A stretch of DNA of 64,000 nucleotides from an uncultured Paracoccaceae bacterium (GTDB lineage Bacteria > Pseudomonadota > Alphaproteobacteria > Rhodobacterales > Rhodobacteraceae). The translations under genes and the position numbers were made by a program. Every line of letters begins with the position of its first letter. Within the stretch, counting starts at the first letter, position 1. The notes beneath the pieces are model-generated. The model did no database searches. It was given only the letters and a program-made list of their open reading frames with translations, and was not told the DNA's origin. The stretch lies in contig OY288166.1 of assembly GCA_958439195.1 (NCBI GenBank), positions 1 through 64,000 of the forward strand, read 5' to 3'. Below, one piece after another: positions 47,822 through 56,030 of the stretch.

Positions 47822-49327
47822 TCAGACAAACCGCCCCTTATAGGTGTCCCGCAGCAGGTTCTTCTGCACCTTGCCCATCGTGTTGCGCGGCAGGCTGTCC
47901 ACCACCACCGCCGCCTTGGGCTGCTTGAACCGTGCCAGCCGGTCGGAAATCGCCGCCAGCACCGCTCCCGGCTCCAACGCCGCGCCTTTCTGCGCCACCA
48001 GCACGGCAAAGACCGCCTCGCCGAAATCCGGGTGCGGCACACCGATCACCGCGCTTTCCGCCACCCCCGGCACCTCGTCCAGCAACATCTCCACCTCTTT
48101 AGGATAGACGTTATACCCCCCGGTGATCACCAGATCCTTCGCCCGCCCCACGATATGGACATAGCCATCCGCATCACGCATCCCCAGATCGCCGGTGATG
48201 AACCAGCCATCCGCGCGCAGCTCCTCGCGCGTCTTGTCGGGCATCTGCCAATACCCCTGAAACACGTTCGGCCCCCGCACCTCGATCATCCCCACCGCGT
48301 CAGGCCCAACTTCGCGGCCATCCGCCATGATCCGCACCTCCACCCCCGGCAACGGGAACCCCACCGTTCCCGCCCGCCGCTCGCCCTCATAGGGGTTTGA
48401 GGTGTTCATGTTCGTCTCGGTCATCCCATAGCGTTCCAGAATGCGATGCCCGGTCCGCGCCTCCCACGCCTCATGCGTCTCGGCCAGCAGTGGGGCCGAT
48501 CCCGACACGAACAACCGCATATGCGCCACCAGATCGCGGTTCAGCGCCGCTTCATCCAACAGCCGGGTATAGAAGGTCGGCACCCCCATCATCACCGTGG
48601 CCTCGGGCAGCAACCGCAGCACGGCACCCGCGTCAAATCCCGGCAAAAAGATCATCGCCCCGCCGGACAGAAGCGAAACATTCGACGCCACGAACAAACC
48701 ATGCGTGTGAAAGATCGGCAGCGCATGCAACAACACATCCCGATCCGTGAACCGCCATTCGCGCACCAACACCTCGGCATTCGACAACAGGTTGCGATGT
48801 GTCAGCATCGCCCCTTTCGACCGGCCCGTGGTGCCTGAGGTATACAGAAACGCCGCCAGATCATCCGGTCCAGCCGCCACCGGCACCACCCGGTCCAAAG
48901 CCCCAACTGCCAGATCGGTCAACTCTCCCGACCCGTCCGCATTCAGCGTCACCAACCGCGCGCCATGCGCCGCCGCCACGGGGGCCATCACCCCCGCCTT
49001 GGCCCCATCGCAGACAAACACCCGCGGCGTCGCATTGCCCAGAAAATAGCCAACCTCATCCGCCGTATAGGCCGTGTTCAGTGGCAGGAAAATCGCCCCC
49101 AGCGCCACCGCCGCCCCATAGATTGCCAAAGCCTCGGGCGTCTTGGCGACCTGCACCGCGATCCGGTCGCCCTTGCCCAACCCCATCGCCCGCAGCGCAT
49201 TGGTCTGCCGTGCCACCAACCGCAAAAACGCATCCCCGCTGATCCGCCGGCCGTCCGCCTGCACCAAAAGCGGCCTGTCCCGCCCCTCCAGCGGCGCGAA
49301 AAGCGCGTCAAAAAGCATGTTTGCCAT
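47822..49327 (-). CDS. matB: Malonyl-CoA synthetase-type acyl-CoA ligase
   Basis: The 501-residue adenylate-forming enzyme shows the AMP loop LYTSGTTGRSKGAMLTHRN near residue 158, the YGMTETNMNTSNPYEGERR region near 302 typical of MatB, GWFITGDLGMRD near 370 and the catalytic lysine in LPRNTMGKVQKN near 478. It would make malonyl-CoA from malonate and CoA. The start MANMLFDALFAPL at 49327 has GGAGG eight bases upstream. No malonate decarboxylase or transporter is adjacent. Confidence 0.9.
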   Translation of the reverse strand: MANMLFDALFAPLEGRDRPLLVQADGRRISGDAFLRLVARQTNALRAMGLGKGDRIAVQVAKTPEALAIYGAAVALGAIFLPLNTAYTADEVGYFLGNATPRVFVCDGAKAGVMAPVAAAHGARLVTLNADGSGELTDLAVGALDRVVPVAAGPDDLAAFLYTSGTTGRSKGAMLTHRNLLSNAEVLVREWRFTDRDVLLHALPIFHTHGLFVASNVSLLSGGAMIFLPGFDAGAVLRLLPEATVMMGVPTFYTRLLDEAALNRDLVAHMRLFVSGSAPLLAETHEAWEARTGHRILERYGMTETNMNTSNPYEGERRAGTVGFPLPGVEVRIMADGREVGPDAVGMIEVRGPNVFQGYWQMPDKTREELRADGWFITGDLGMRDADGYVHIVGRAKDLVITGGYNVYPKEVEMLLDEVPGVAESAVIGVPHPDFGEAVFAVLVAQKGAALEPGAVLAAISDRLARFKQPKAAVVVDSLPRNTMGKVQKNLLRDTYKGRFV

Positions 49328-49526
49328 CCCGCATCCTCCCCATTCTGCGCCCCTCATCGCACGTCCTCCGGCCCCGGCTCAACCCCACTGCCCCCGGCAG
49401 GCCTTCACGCCAATACCGCCAAAACGACGCGGAAAGACCCAATCGCCGCCCCTTTCTTGCCGCGCTTTCCTGACACATTGGGCAAAAGTTACATGCTCGC
49501 CAATCGCGGCCCGAAAGGAGACGGAC

Positions 49527-49712
49527 ATGCAATTCGGCCTCAGCCTCTTGGAAAAGTTCGGGCTTTTGTCACATAAGGCCGGGCAGATCGACCCGGAATT
49601 CGACCTGCGCCTGCAACGCATCGGCGCACGCGAAACCCTACGCGCCACGCAAACCGGCCCGTTTTCGGGCCACGGGCAGCTTAGAAATCCACCCGGACAC
49701 CCGGCAGTCTAA
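49527..49712 (+). CDS. Hypothetical 61-residue protein
   Basis: A strong AAAGGAG site seven bases upstream precedes MQFGLSLLEKFGLLSHKAG, a helical, amphipathic start followed by a basic segment. The last ten codons overlap the 3' end of convergent mipZ, and the mipZ terminator hairpin lies inside the gene. No family is recognised. The ribosome-binding site is the main support. Confidence 0.45.
   Translation: MQFGLSLLEKFGLLSHKAGQIDPEFDLRLQRIGARETLRATQTGPFSGHGQLRNPPGHPAV
49656..49671 (-). terminator. Hairpin downstream of mipZ
   Basis: GGCCCG-AAAA-CGGGCC on the minus strand follows the mipZ stop by about ten bases and is followed by GGTTTG. It is a moderate terminator candidate. Confidence 0.5.
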
Positions 49713-50490
49713 GTTCGGACACCAGATCGCGCACTTCCTGCCGCGCGGCGATGTTGGACAGGTTCAACTGATCCACTCCGGTATCCCGCAGGTCCAGAAG
49801 CGTCAGCCCGCGCGGAAACAGCTCGCGGAAAATCACGCGCTCGGAAAAGCCGGGGGCCACGCGGAATCCGATCCGGCGTGACAATTCCTCCAGCGCCGCC
49901 CCAACCTTTTTCTTGTTATGCATCTGCTGCGCACCCAGACGGTTGCGCAGCACGATCCAGTCGATCGGCTTCAACCCCGCCTGCGCCCTAAGCTGCCGCG
50001 CATTCCAAACCATTTCGGAATAGATCGACGGCCCCTTCACCTTGCCCGTCTCCGGGTCCACCCGCGCCAGCAGGTCAAAATCCACAAAGCTGTCATTCAA
50101 CGGCGTGATCAACGTATCCGCCAGCGAATGCGCCACCTGTGACAGCCGCGTATGCGAACCGGGGCAATCGATCACGATGAAATCGGATACCGGTTCCAGC
50201 GCGGCAATCGCATTGGCCAGCCGCGCGTCAAAGGCGTTCTCGCCCGGCGCCAGGCTGTCCGCCGCCACTTCAGGCAATTCGCGGTAATCCGGTGTCGGCA
50301 GGGTCAACCCCATCCGCGCCATATACGCGCGCCGGTTTTCGACATAGCGCCCGAAACTCCGCTGCCGCAGATCAAGGTCCAGCGCCCCAACCCGGAACCC
50401 CAGCCGCGCCAGCGCCGTGCCAACATGCATGCAGGTGGTCGATTTCCCCGACCCGCCCTTCTCGTTTCCGACAACGATGATATGCGCCAT
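49681..50490 (-). CDS. mipZ: Division-plane positioning ATPase MipZ
   Basis: The 269-residue ParA/MinD-like ATPase has the deviant Walker A NEKGGSGKSTTCMHVG near residue 8, LDLDLRQRSFGRYVENR near 38 and Walker B FIVIDCPGSHTRLSQ near 104. The long insertion and the LRNRLGAQQMHNKKKV segment mark MipZ rather than ParA. In Caulobacter MipZ forms a gradient from ParB-bound poles and inhibits FtsZ. It is monocistronic here, with no parB nearby. Confidence 0.93.
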   Translation of the reverse strand: MAHIIVVGNEKGGSGKSTTCMHVGTALARLGFRVGALDLDLRQRSFGRYVENRRAYMARMGLTLPTPDYRELPEVAADSLAPGENAFDARLANAIAALEPVSDFIVIDCPGSHTRLSQVAHSLADTLITPLNDSFVDFDLLARVDPETGKVKGPSIYSEMVWNARQLRAQAGLKPIDWIVLRNRLGAQQMHNKKKVGAALEELSRRIGFRVAPGFSERVIFRELFPRGLTLLDLRDTGVDQLNLSNIAARQEVRDLVSELRLPGVRVDF

Positions 50491-50596
50491 GCAGCACCCC
50501 CGAACCTTCCAGCGCCCCGCGCGTCAATCGCAAGGCGAAACAGGGATAAGGCCCAGTTGGCGAAAATCCGCAAGCCCTTCCTTGCCCTGCCCCAAC

Positions 50597-50626
50597 GGAA
50601 AACGCCGCCCGTTGCGGGGCGGCGTT
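50597..50626 (-). terminator. Terminator of the rplS-rpmE transcript
   Basis: AACGCCGCCC / GGGCGGCGTT form a 10-bp stem with a six-base loop, and on the minus strand the stem runs into TTTT. It lies 23 bases past the rpmE stop. Confidence 0.85.
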
Positions 50627-50649
50627 CATCCTTTGCACGGCGGAATGGA

Positions 50650-50871
50650 TCAGAAACCCAGTCCGGCGTACTTGTTCTTGAACTTCGACACACGGCCGCC
50701 GGTATCCATCAGCTTGGCCGACTGCCCGGTCCAGGCCGGGTGGGCCAGTGGGTCGATATCCAGCGCCATCTGATCGCCATCCTTGCCCCAGGTCGTCCGG
50801 GTTTGAAAGGTGGTGCCGTCGGTCATCTTGACCGTGATCATGTGGTATTCGGGGTGAATGCCCTTTTTCAT
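50650..50871 (-). CDS. rpmE: 50S ribosomal protein L31
   Basis: The 73-residue ribosomal protein starts MKKGIHPEYH and contains HPAWTGQSAKLMDTGGRVSKF. The zinc-binding cysteines of the C+ form are absent, so this is a zinc-independent L31. It follows rplS by 12 bases and is the last gene of the cluster. Confidence 0.96.
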   Translation of the reverse strand: MKKGIHPEYHMITVKMTDGTTFQTRTTWGKDGDQMALDIDPLAHPAWTGQSAKLMDTGGRVSKFKNKYAGLGF

Positions 50872-50883
50872 CTCATCGGCTCC

Positions 50884-51258
50884 TTACTCGGACTTTTCTT
50901 TGTAGTTGGTCACTTCCGCGATCCGGGCCGATTTGCCGCGACGGTCGCGCAGGTAATACAGCTTGGCACGGCGCACGCGGCCACGACGCACAACCTCGAT
51001 CGAATCGATGTTGGTCGAATACAGCGGGAACACCCGCTCCACGCCTTCGCCAAACGAAATCTTGCGCACGGTGAACGAGGCCGCGATGGTCGCGCCGCCC
51101 TTGCGGCCGATGCACACGCCTTCATACATCTGCACGCGCGAACGCGAGCCTTCGGTCACTTTATAGCCGACGCGCACAGTGTCGCCTGCCTTGAAATCCG
51201 GGATCGTCTTGCCGAGAGCGGCAATCTGCTCCGCCTCGATCTGCGCGATAAGGTTCAT
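50884..51258 (-). CDS. rplS: 50S ribosomal protein L19
   Basis: The 124-residue protein starts MNLIAQIEAEQIAALGK and shows GDTVRVGYKVTEGSRSRVQ near residue 24, FTVRKISFGEGVERVFPLY near 60 and RRGRVRRAKLYYLRD near 88. The frame stays open upstream, but only 51258 matches the family start. It is separated from trmD by 325 bases, so it may have its own promoter. Confidence 0.97.
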   Translation of the reverse strand: MNLIAQIEAEQIAALGKTIPDFKAGDTVRVGYKVTEGSRSRVQMYEGVCIGRKGGATIAASFTVRKISFGEGVERVFPLYSTNIDSIEVVRRGRVRRAKLYYLRDRRGKSARIAEVTNYKEKSE

Positions 51259-51583
51259 CGCTCTTCTCCATCTGCCTGCGGTGATCCCGCAGAGGTTATG
51301 CCGCCCCAGAGCTCTCGGTCTTCGATCGGGTCCGCCATCCCAAAAGGGTGCGCCCGCCAGAGGTTCAGGCCTGCTTGTCATGCACCGCCCCCGCCGCCTT
51401 GATCCCGCCGAAGAAGGCAGAGGCAAAAGGGAATCGGGTCCAAACGGTGAAACCACCCCGGACCGGGGGCGTATAGGGGCGAAACCGCCTTGTGGTCAAG
51501 GGTTGATGCACTGGATGGATACACAGGATGGATGCAATCACCACCCGGCCACTACCCGGCCCGGCGTCAGCCTCGGCCCTGAG
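51259..51583. other. Long rplS leader / intergenic region
   Basis: The 325 bases between trmD and rplS contain no convincing gene. A direct repeat GGATGGAT (51513-51520 and 51526-51533, period 13) lies near the trmD side. The region could hold an rplS promoter or leader; no known L19 leader structure was recognised. Confidence 0.5.
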
Positions 51584-52390
51584 TCACTTCCCCTTCCACC
51601 GCTCCCACAGATCCGGCCGCCGCGCCTCGGTCAGCCGCTCGCTTTCCGCCCGCCGCCACTTGGCAATCTCGCCATGATGCCCCGACATCAGCACCGGCGG
51701 AATCTCCCGGCCTTCCCACACAGGTGGCTTGGTGAATTGCGGATGTTCCAATAACCCGTCCGAGAAGCTCTCCTCCTCGGTCGACGCCGCATTGCCCAGC
51801 ACATGGGGCAACAGCCGAACCGTGGCATCCAGCATCGCCTGCGCCGCGATCTCGCCCCCGGTCAGCACGAAATCCCCCAGAGAAACCTCCTCGATGCCCC
51901 AGTGGTCCAGCACCCGCTGATCCACCCCCTCGAACCGCCCGCACAGCAGGGTGATGCCGTCTGCCCCGGCCCAGTCCCGCGCCCGCGCCTGATCAAACGG
52001 CTTGCCGCGCGGCGACAGGTAAACGATCGGCCACCGCCCCCGGTCCGCTGGCGTGCCAATCGCCGCCTGCCGCAACGCGCGATGCACAATATCGGCGCGC
52101 AGCACCATGCCCGCCCCCCCGCCTGCGGGCGTGTCATCCACATTGCGGTGCTTGCCTTCGCCAAAAGTCCGCAAATCCAGCGTTTCCAGCCGCCACAGCC
52201 CCTGATCCAACGCCTTGCCGGTCAGCGACAGGCCCAACGTGCCGGGGAATGCCTCGGGAAACAGCGTCACGATCCGCGCCTCCCACGCCCCCTTGACGCG
52301 GCGCGGCTCTTCCATCAGGTCGCGCGGCACTGCCGTCACCTGAACCTTCAGCCGGCCATGCGACTTTGGCTTGTCGGGGGCGTCAGCCAT
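51584..52390 (-). CDS. trmD: tRNA (guanine-37-N1)-methyltransferase TrmD
   Basis: The 268-residue SPOUT enzyme methylates G37 next to the anticodon. It shows IVTLFPEAFPGTLGLSLTG near residue 39, NVDDTPAGGGAGMVLR near 82, YLSPRGKPF near 123, CGRFEGVDQRV near 148 and SLGDFVLTGGEIAAQAM near 168. About 35 extra N-terminal residues precede the usual start, a feature common in alphaproteobacteria. It follows rimM by five bases. Confidence 0.96.
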   Translation of the reverse strand: MADAPDKPKSHGRLKVQVTAVPRDLMEEPRRVKGAWEARIVTLFPEAFPGTLGLSLTGKALDQGLWRLETLDLRTFGEGKHRNVDDTPAGGGAGMVLRADIVHRALRQAAIGTPADRGRWPIVYLSPRGKPFDQARARDWAGADGITLLCGRFEGVDQRVLDHWGIEEVSLGDFVLTGGEIAAQAMLDATVRLLPHVLGNAASTEEESFSDGLLEHPQFTKPPVWEGREIPPVLMSGHHGEIAKWRRAESERLTEARRPDLWERWKGK

Positions 52391-52395
52391 CGGCC

Positions 52396-52914
52396 CTATT
52401 CCGTCTCTTCCGGCAGATCGATCACGATCCGCCCCGCCGCCAGATCAACCGTCGGCACCACAGCCATCGTGAACGGCACCAGCAACGCCGCCTTCATCCC
52501 CGGCCCCAGAATCTCCAGCAGATCGCCCGCGCCGTGATTATGCACCGCCCGCACCGTGCCCAGCACCGCGCCCCCGGTATCCTGCGCCGTCAACCCGATC
52601 AGATCGGCATGGTAAAATTCATCATCCGGCAGCGATGGCAACCGGGCGCGGTCGGCGAAAAGCTGGGTGCCTTTCAACGCATCCGCCTGTTCCTTGGTCA
52701 GCACGCCCGACAGGCGCACCCCCAACCCACCCGATACGTTCGACCGGGTCAGCTTTACAGTGAACGACCGCGCGCCATCCTCGGTCCACAAGGGGCCATA
52801 GGCGGCTATCGCCTCCGGATCGGCGCAAAAACTTTTCAGACGCACCTCTCCCTGCACGCCAAAGGATCCGGCAATGGCACCGACACAGATGCGGTCAGGT
52901 CGCGTCATGGTCAT
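52396..52914 (-). CDS. rimM: 16S rRNA processing protein RimM
   Basis: The 172-residue 30S maturation factor shows ICVGAIAGSFGVQGEVRLKSF near residue 9-29 in parts and a PRC-barrel segment EFYHADLIGLTAQDTGGAVLG near 96. VPFTMAVVPTVDLAAGRIVID follows. It binds S19 and aids 30S assembly. It lies 72 bases after rpsP, across a strong G/C hairpin. Confidence 0.95.
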   Translation of the reverse strand: MTMTRPDRICVGAIAGSFGVQGEVRLKSFCADPEAIAAYGPLWTEDGARSFTVKLTRSNVSGGLGVRLSGVLTKEQADALKGTQLFADRARLPSLPDDEFYHADLIGLTAQDTGGAVLGTVRAVHNHGAGDLLEILGPGMKAALLVPFTMAVVPTVDLAAGRIVIDLPEETE

Positions 52915-52948
52915 TCACCAAGGGGCTGGATCTGCGGAATGGGGGGGG

Positions 52949-52980
52949 TCCGGGGGGGCCGCCGATGCAGCCCCCCCGGC
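52949..52980 (-). other. G/C homopolymer hairpin between rpsP and rimM
   Basis: CCGGGGGGG (52950-52958) and CCCCCCCGG (52971-52979) pair perfectly across a 12-base loop, next to a run of eight G at 52941-52948. With no T run it is probably an attenuator or processing site, not a full terminator. Confidence 0.6.
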
Positions 52981-52986
52981 CGTTTC

Positions 52987-53340
52987 TTATTCTTCCGCAG
53001 GTGCTGCGGCGCGGGCGGCCTTCTTGGCGGCACGCTCGGTCATCGCCTTGCCCGGAACGGCGGATTTCGGGTTGCTGCGGGCTTTCTTCGGCATCACGCC
53101 AGCGGCTTCCAGCATCCGCGCGATCCGGTCGGTCGGCTGCGCGCCCAGACCCATCCAATGCTTGATGCGGTCCAGGTCCATCTTCACGCGGTTCTCGTCA
53201 TCCTTGGCGAGCAGCGGGTTATAGGTGCCCAGCTTTTCCAGAAAACGGCCATCGCGCGGCATACGCGAGTCGGTCGCCACGATGGAATAATGCGGGCGCT
53301 TCTTCGACCCACCACGGGCCAGACGGATCTTCATTGCCAT
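52987..53340 (-). CDS. rpsP: 30S ribosomal protein S16
   Basis: The 117-residue protein begins MAMKIRLARGGSKKRPHYSIV and shows RMPRDGRFLEKLGTYNPL near residue 27 and HWMGLGAQPTDRIARML near 61. The C terminus is an Ala/Lys-rich tail of about 30 residues. It is the first of the classic rpsP-rimM-trmD-rplS set. Confidence 0.97.
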   Translation of the reverse strand: MAMKIRLARGGSKKRPHYSIVATDSRMPRDGRFLEKLGTYNPLLAKDDENRVKMDLDRIKHWMGLGAQPTDRIARMLEAAGVMPKKARSNPKSAVPGKAMTERAAKKAARAAAPAEE

Positions 53341-53389
53341 GTCGTTTCTCCTTTGAATGGCTTGGGTCGCAAGGGGGCACAGGGCCGCC

Positions 53390-53689
53390 TTACGGGGATT
53401 TCAGTTTCTCGTGATGCCTGATGACTTCGCTGATGATGAAGGTCAGGAATTTCTTGGCGAATTCCGGGTCCAGATGTGCCTCTTCGGCCAACCGTTCCAG
53501 ACGTTCGATCTGCCGCGCCTCGCGCGCCGGGTCGCTTGGCGGCAGGTCATGCTCGGCCTTCAGTCGGCCCACCTGCTGCGTATGCTTGAACCGCTCGGCC
53601 AGCGTATAGACAAGGATCGCATCCAGCCGATCGATGCTGTCACGATGTTCGGCCAGCAAAATGGCGGCGCGGGTGGCGGCGTCAGTCAT
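53390..53689 (-). CDS. Chorismate mutase (AroQ type)
   Basis: The 99-residue all-helical protein has the AroQ pattern: RDSIDRLDAILVYTLAERF near residue 16, then VGRLKAEHDLPPSDPAREAR near 42 and the C-terminal FLTFIISEVIRHHEKL. It converts chorismate to prephenate for Phe/Tyr synthesis. The start MTDAATRAAI at 53689 has GAGG upstream. It sits between the GNAT gene and rpsP in the SRP/ribosome cluster. Confidence 0.9.
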   Translation of the reverse strand: MTDAATRAAILLAEHRDSIDRLDAILVYTLAERFKHTQQVGRLKAEHDLPPSDPAREARQIERLERLAEEAHLDPEFAKKFLTFIISEVIRHHEKLKSP

Positions 53690-53732
53690 GCGCGAACCTC
53701 GCAGGTCAAGGGATGGATCATGGGACAACGCA

Positions 53733-54236
53733 TCACGCCAGCCCCCGCAAATCATGGACGATCACCACATCGCCGGGATCAATGCCCTGCCCCGCCGGGT
53801 CGATCCGCCCACCCAGCCGCAGGCCCAGCGCGATGGACCGCGCATTGCCGGGGTCGATGATGCTGGTGATCTGATCCCAGCCAAAGCTCCGCCGCACCCA
53901 GCCCATCACCGCCCGCGCCGCGCTGGTGGCAACACCTTTGCCTTCGGCCTCCGGCACCACGAACCAGCCCAGTTCCGGCCCCGGATACTCTGCCGCCTGA
54001 TAGATGCCCACTTCGCCCAGATAGGCCCCATCCGCCTCTACGCTGAACGGCCCATAGCCCCGCAGCGGCCACAAACCCACATCCGATGCCCAGACCCGCC
54101 AGGCCTGCGCGCGGTCCAGCGGCCCGCCTTCCCACACGGCGCGATCCGATGCATAGAACGCCGCCCGCGGTTCAAAATCCGCAAGACACGGCATCCGCAG
54201 CGTCAACCCGTCATGGTGCAGCACAGGCGCCATCAT
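53733..54236 (-). CDS. GNAT family acetyltransferase (RimJ/RimL-like)
   Basis: The 167-residue protein resembles RimJ/RimL-type acetyltransferases: LTLRMPCLADFEPRAAFYASD near residue 9, ELGWFVVPEAEGKGVATSAARA near 89 with the acetyl-CoA loop, and ITSIIDPGNARSIALGLRLGG near 121. It overlaps the ffh stop by ATGA. Likely protein or small-molecule N-acetylation; the substrate is unknown. Confidence 0.88.
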   Translation of the reverse strand: MMAPVLHHDGLTLRMPCLADFEPRAAFYASDRAVWEGGPLDRAQAWRVWASDVGLWPLRGYGPFSVEADGAYLGEVGIYQAAEYPGPELGWFVVPEAEGKGVATSAARAVMGWVRRSFGWDQITSIIDPGNARSIALGLRLGGRIDPAGQGIDPGDVVIVHDLRGLA

Positions 54237-55729
54237 TTCTTCTTCATCAGCCCCGACAGGCCCGAAGGCAGCGTCAACCCGCGTGGCATTCCGGGAAAGC
54301 CGCCGCCCTGGCCCATCCCCTGCTTCATGCCGCGCGCCGCTTCTTCCAATTGCTCGGGCGTCATCTTCGATGGGTCGGGCATACCACCCTTGCCCATCAT
54401 CTGCTTCAGGGCCTGCTTCATCATGCCGCCCTTGCCCATCTTCTTCATCATCTCGGCCATCTGCTTGTGCTGCTTCAGCAGACGGTTCAGATCGGCCACC
54501 TCCAACCCCGCACCCGCCGCGATCCGCTTCTTGCGGCTGGCCTGCAACATGTCGGGATTGGCGCGTTCCTTCTTGGTCATCGACTGGATCAGCGCGATCT
54601 GCCGCTTCAGCATCTTGTCGTCGATCCCCGCCTCGGCGGCGGCGGCCTGCATCTTGCCCATGCCGGGCATCATGCCCATCAGGCCCTGCATGCCGCCCAT
54701 CTTGACCATCTGCTCCAACTGCATGCGCAGATCGTTCATGTTGAACAGCCCCTTCTGGAACCGCTTCATCATGCGTTCGGCCTGCTCGGCCTCGAACGTC
54801 TCCTGCGCCTTTTCGACCAGCGCAACAATATCGCCCATCCCAAGGATGCGACCTGCCACACGATCGGCCTCAAAGGTCTCGATCGCATCCATCTTCTCGC
54901 CAAGACCGACAAACCGGATCGGCTTGCCCGTCACCGCCCGCATCGAAAGCGCCGCACCGCCGCGCCCGTCGCCATCCATCCGCGTCAGCACCACGCCGGA
55001 AATGCCGACCTTGCCGTCAAACTCCGTCGCCACATTCACGGCGTCCTGCCCCGTCAGGCCATCCACCACCAGCAGCGTCTCGCGCGGCTGCGCGATGTCG
55101 CGCACCGCCTGCACCTCGTCCATCAACACTTCGTCGATGTGCAACCGGCCTGCGGTATCCAGGAACAGCACGTCATAGCCGCCCAGATTGGCCTGCGTCC
55201 TGGCCCGCTTGGCGATCTGCACCGCCGTCTCACCCTTTACGATGGGCAGGCTGTCCACGCCGATCTGCGCGCCCAGAATGGCCAGCTGCTCCATCGCCGC
55301 CGGACGGTTGGTATCCAGCGACGCCAGCAACACCTTCTTGCCATTGCGGTCCTTCAACCGCTTGGCCAGCTTGGCCGTCGTCGTGGTCTTGCCCGACCCC
55401 TGCAATCCCACCATCAGGATCGTCGCGGGCGGATTGTCGATCTTCAGCGCATCCGCAGGCCCATCACCCTGCAACACCCGGATCAGTTCGTCATGGACGA
55501 TCTTCACCACCATCTGCCCCGGCGTGACTGACTTGGTCACCGCGGCCCCCGTGGCCTTGTCCTGCACCCGTTTGACGAAATCCCGCGCCACAGGCAGCGA
55601 AACATCCGCCTCCAGCAACGCCACCCGCACCTCGCGCAGCGCCGTGACAACATCCGCCTCGCTCAGCGCCCCGGCCTTTGTCAGGCGGTCGAAAACACCA
55701 CCAAGGCGTTCTGACAGGCTCTCGAACAT
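54233..55729 (-). CDS. ffh: Signal recognition particle protein Ffh
   Basis: The 498-residue GTPase targets nascent membrane proteins. The N domain is followed by the G domain with GLQGSGKTTTTAKLA near residue 107, DTAGRLHIDEVLMDE near 189 and TRMDGDGRGGAALS near 247. The C-terminal M domain is methionine-rich with a long MGKGGM tail. The start MFESLSERLGGVF at 55729 has GGAGGG upstream. It is the first gene of the leftward cluster. Confidence 0.97.
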   Translation of the reverse strand: MFESLSERLGGVFDRLTKAGALSEADVVTALREVRVALLEADVSLPVARDFVKRVQDKATGAAVTKSVTPGQMVVKIVHDELIRVLQGDGPADALKIDNPPATILMVGLQGSGKTTTTAKLAKRLKDRNGKKVLLASLDTNRPAAMEQLAILGAQIGVDSLPIVKGETAVQIAKRARTQANLGGYDVLFLDTAGRLHIDEVLMDEVQAVRDIAQPRETLLVVDGLTGQDAVNVATEFDGKVGISGVVLTRMDGDGRGGAALSMRAVTGKPIRFVGLGEKMDAIETFEADRVAGRILGMGDIVALVEKAQETFEAEQAERMMKRFQKGLFNMNDLRMQLEQMVKMGGMQGLMGMMPGMGKMQAAAAEAGIDDKMLKRQIALIQSMTKKERANPDMLQASRKKRIAAGAGLEVADLNRLLKQHKQMAEMMKKMGKGGMMKQALKQMMGKGGMPDPSKMTPEQLEEAARGMKQGMGQGGGFPGMPRGLTLPSGLSGLMKKK

Positions 55730-56030
55730 GCGACCCTCCGGGTTCAATGCAAAGACCGGATATGGGGGTCCGGCGGCGGAATTTCAGCCGCGCAAAGCAG
55801 AAAGGCACCCGTGGGCGCAACGCGCTGACGGATGGCGATCCCCGCATATGCGACGGGACCGGAAGCATGGGCCTCCGGGGAATTAAACCGGGCGATACGC
55901 CCATGCACCGCACGTGTCAACCCCGCCACCCACCCACGCTTGGGAAATGCCCCTTGCAAACCAATGCCTCTTGCAATCCCCCGCGCATCCCCGCCAAAGT
56001 GCCGGGCACATTGTTCACGGACGCACAGCT
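55730..56030. other. Intergenic region between ffh and the LysR gene
   Basis: The 301 bases contain no convincing gene and no recognised SRP RNA. A direct repeat ATGCCYCTTGCAA (55947-55959 and 55964-55976, period 17) lies about 55-85 bases before the LysR start and could be a regulator site. GGGCG-ATA-CGCCC forms a small hairpin near 55890. Confidence 0.5.

Noticed and set aside
50884..51583. L19 leader regulatory structure in the long gap before rplS
   Set aside because: Only a short direct repeat is visible; no structure matching a known ribosomal leader was recognised.
55730..56030. Possible SRP (4.5S) RNA gene next to ffh
   Set aside because: I could not find the conserved GGAA-tetraloop stem or a plausible long hairpin of the right size.
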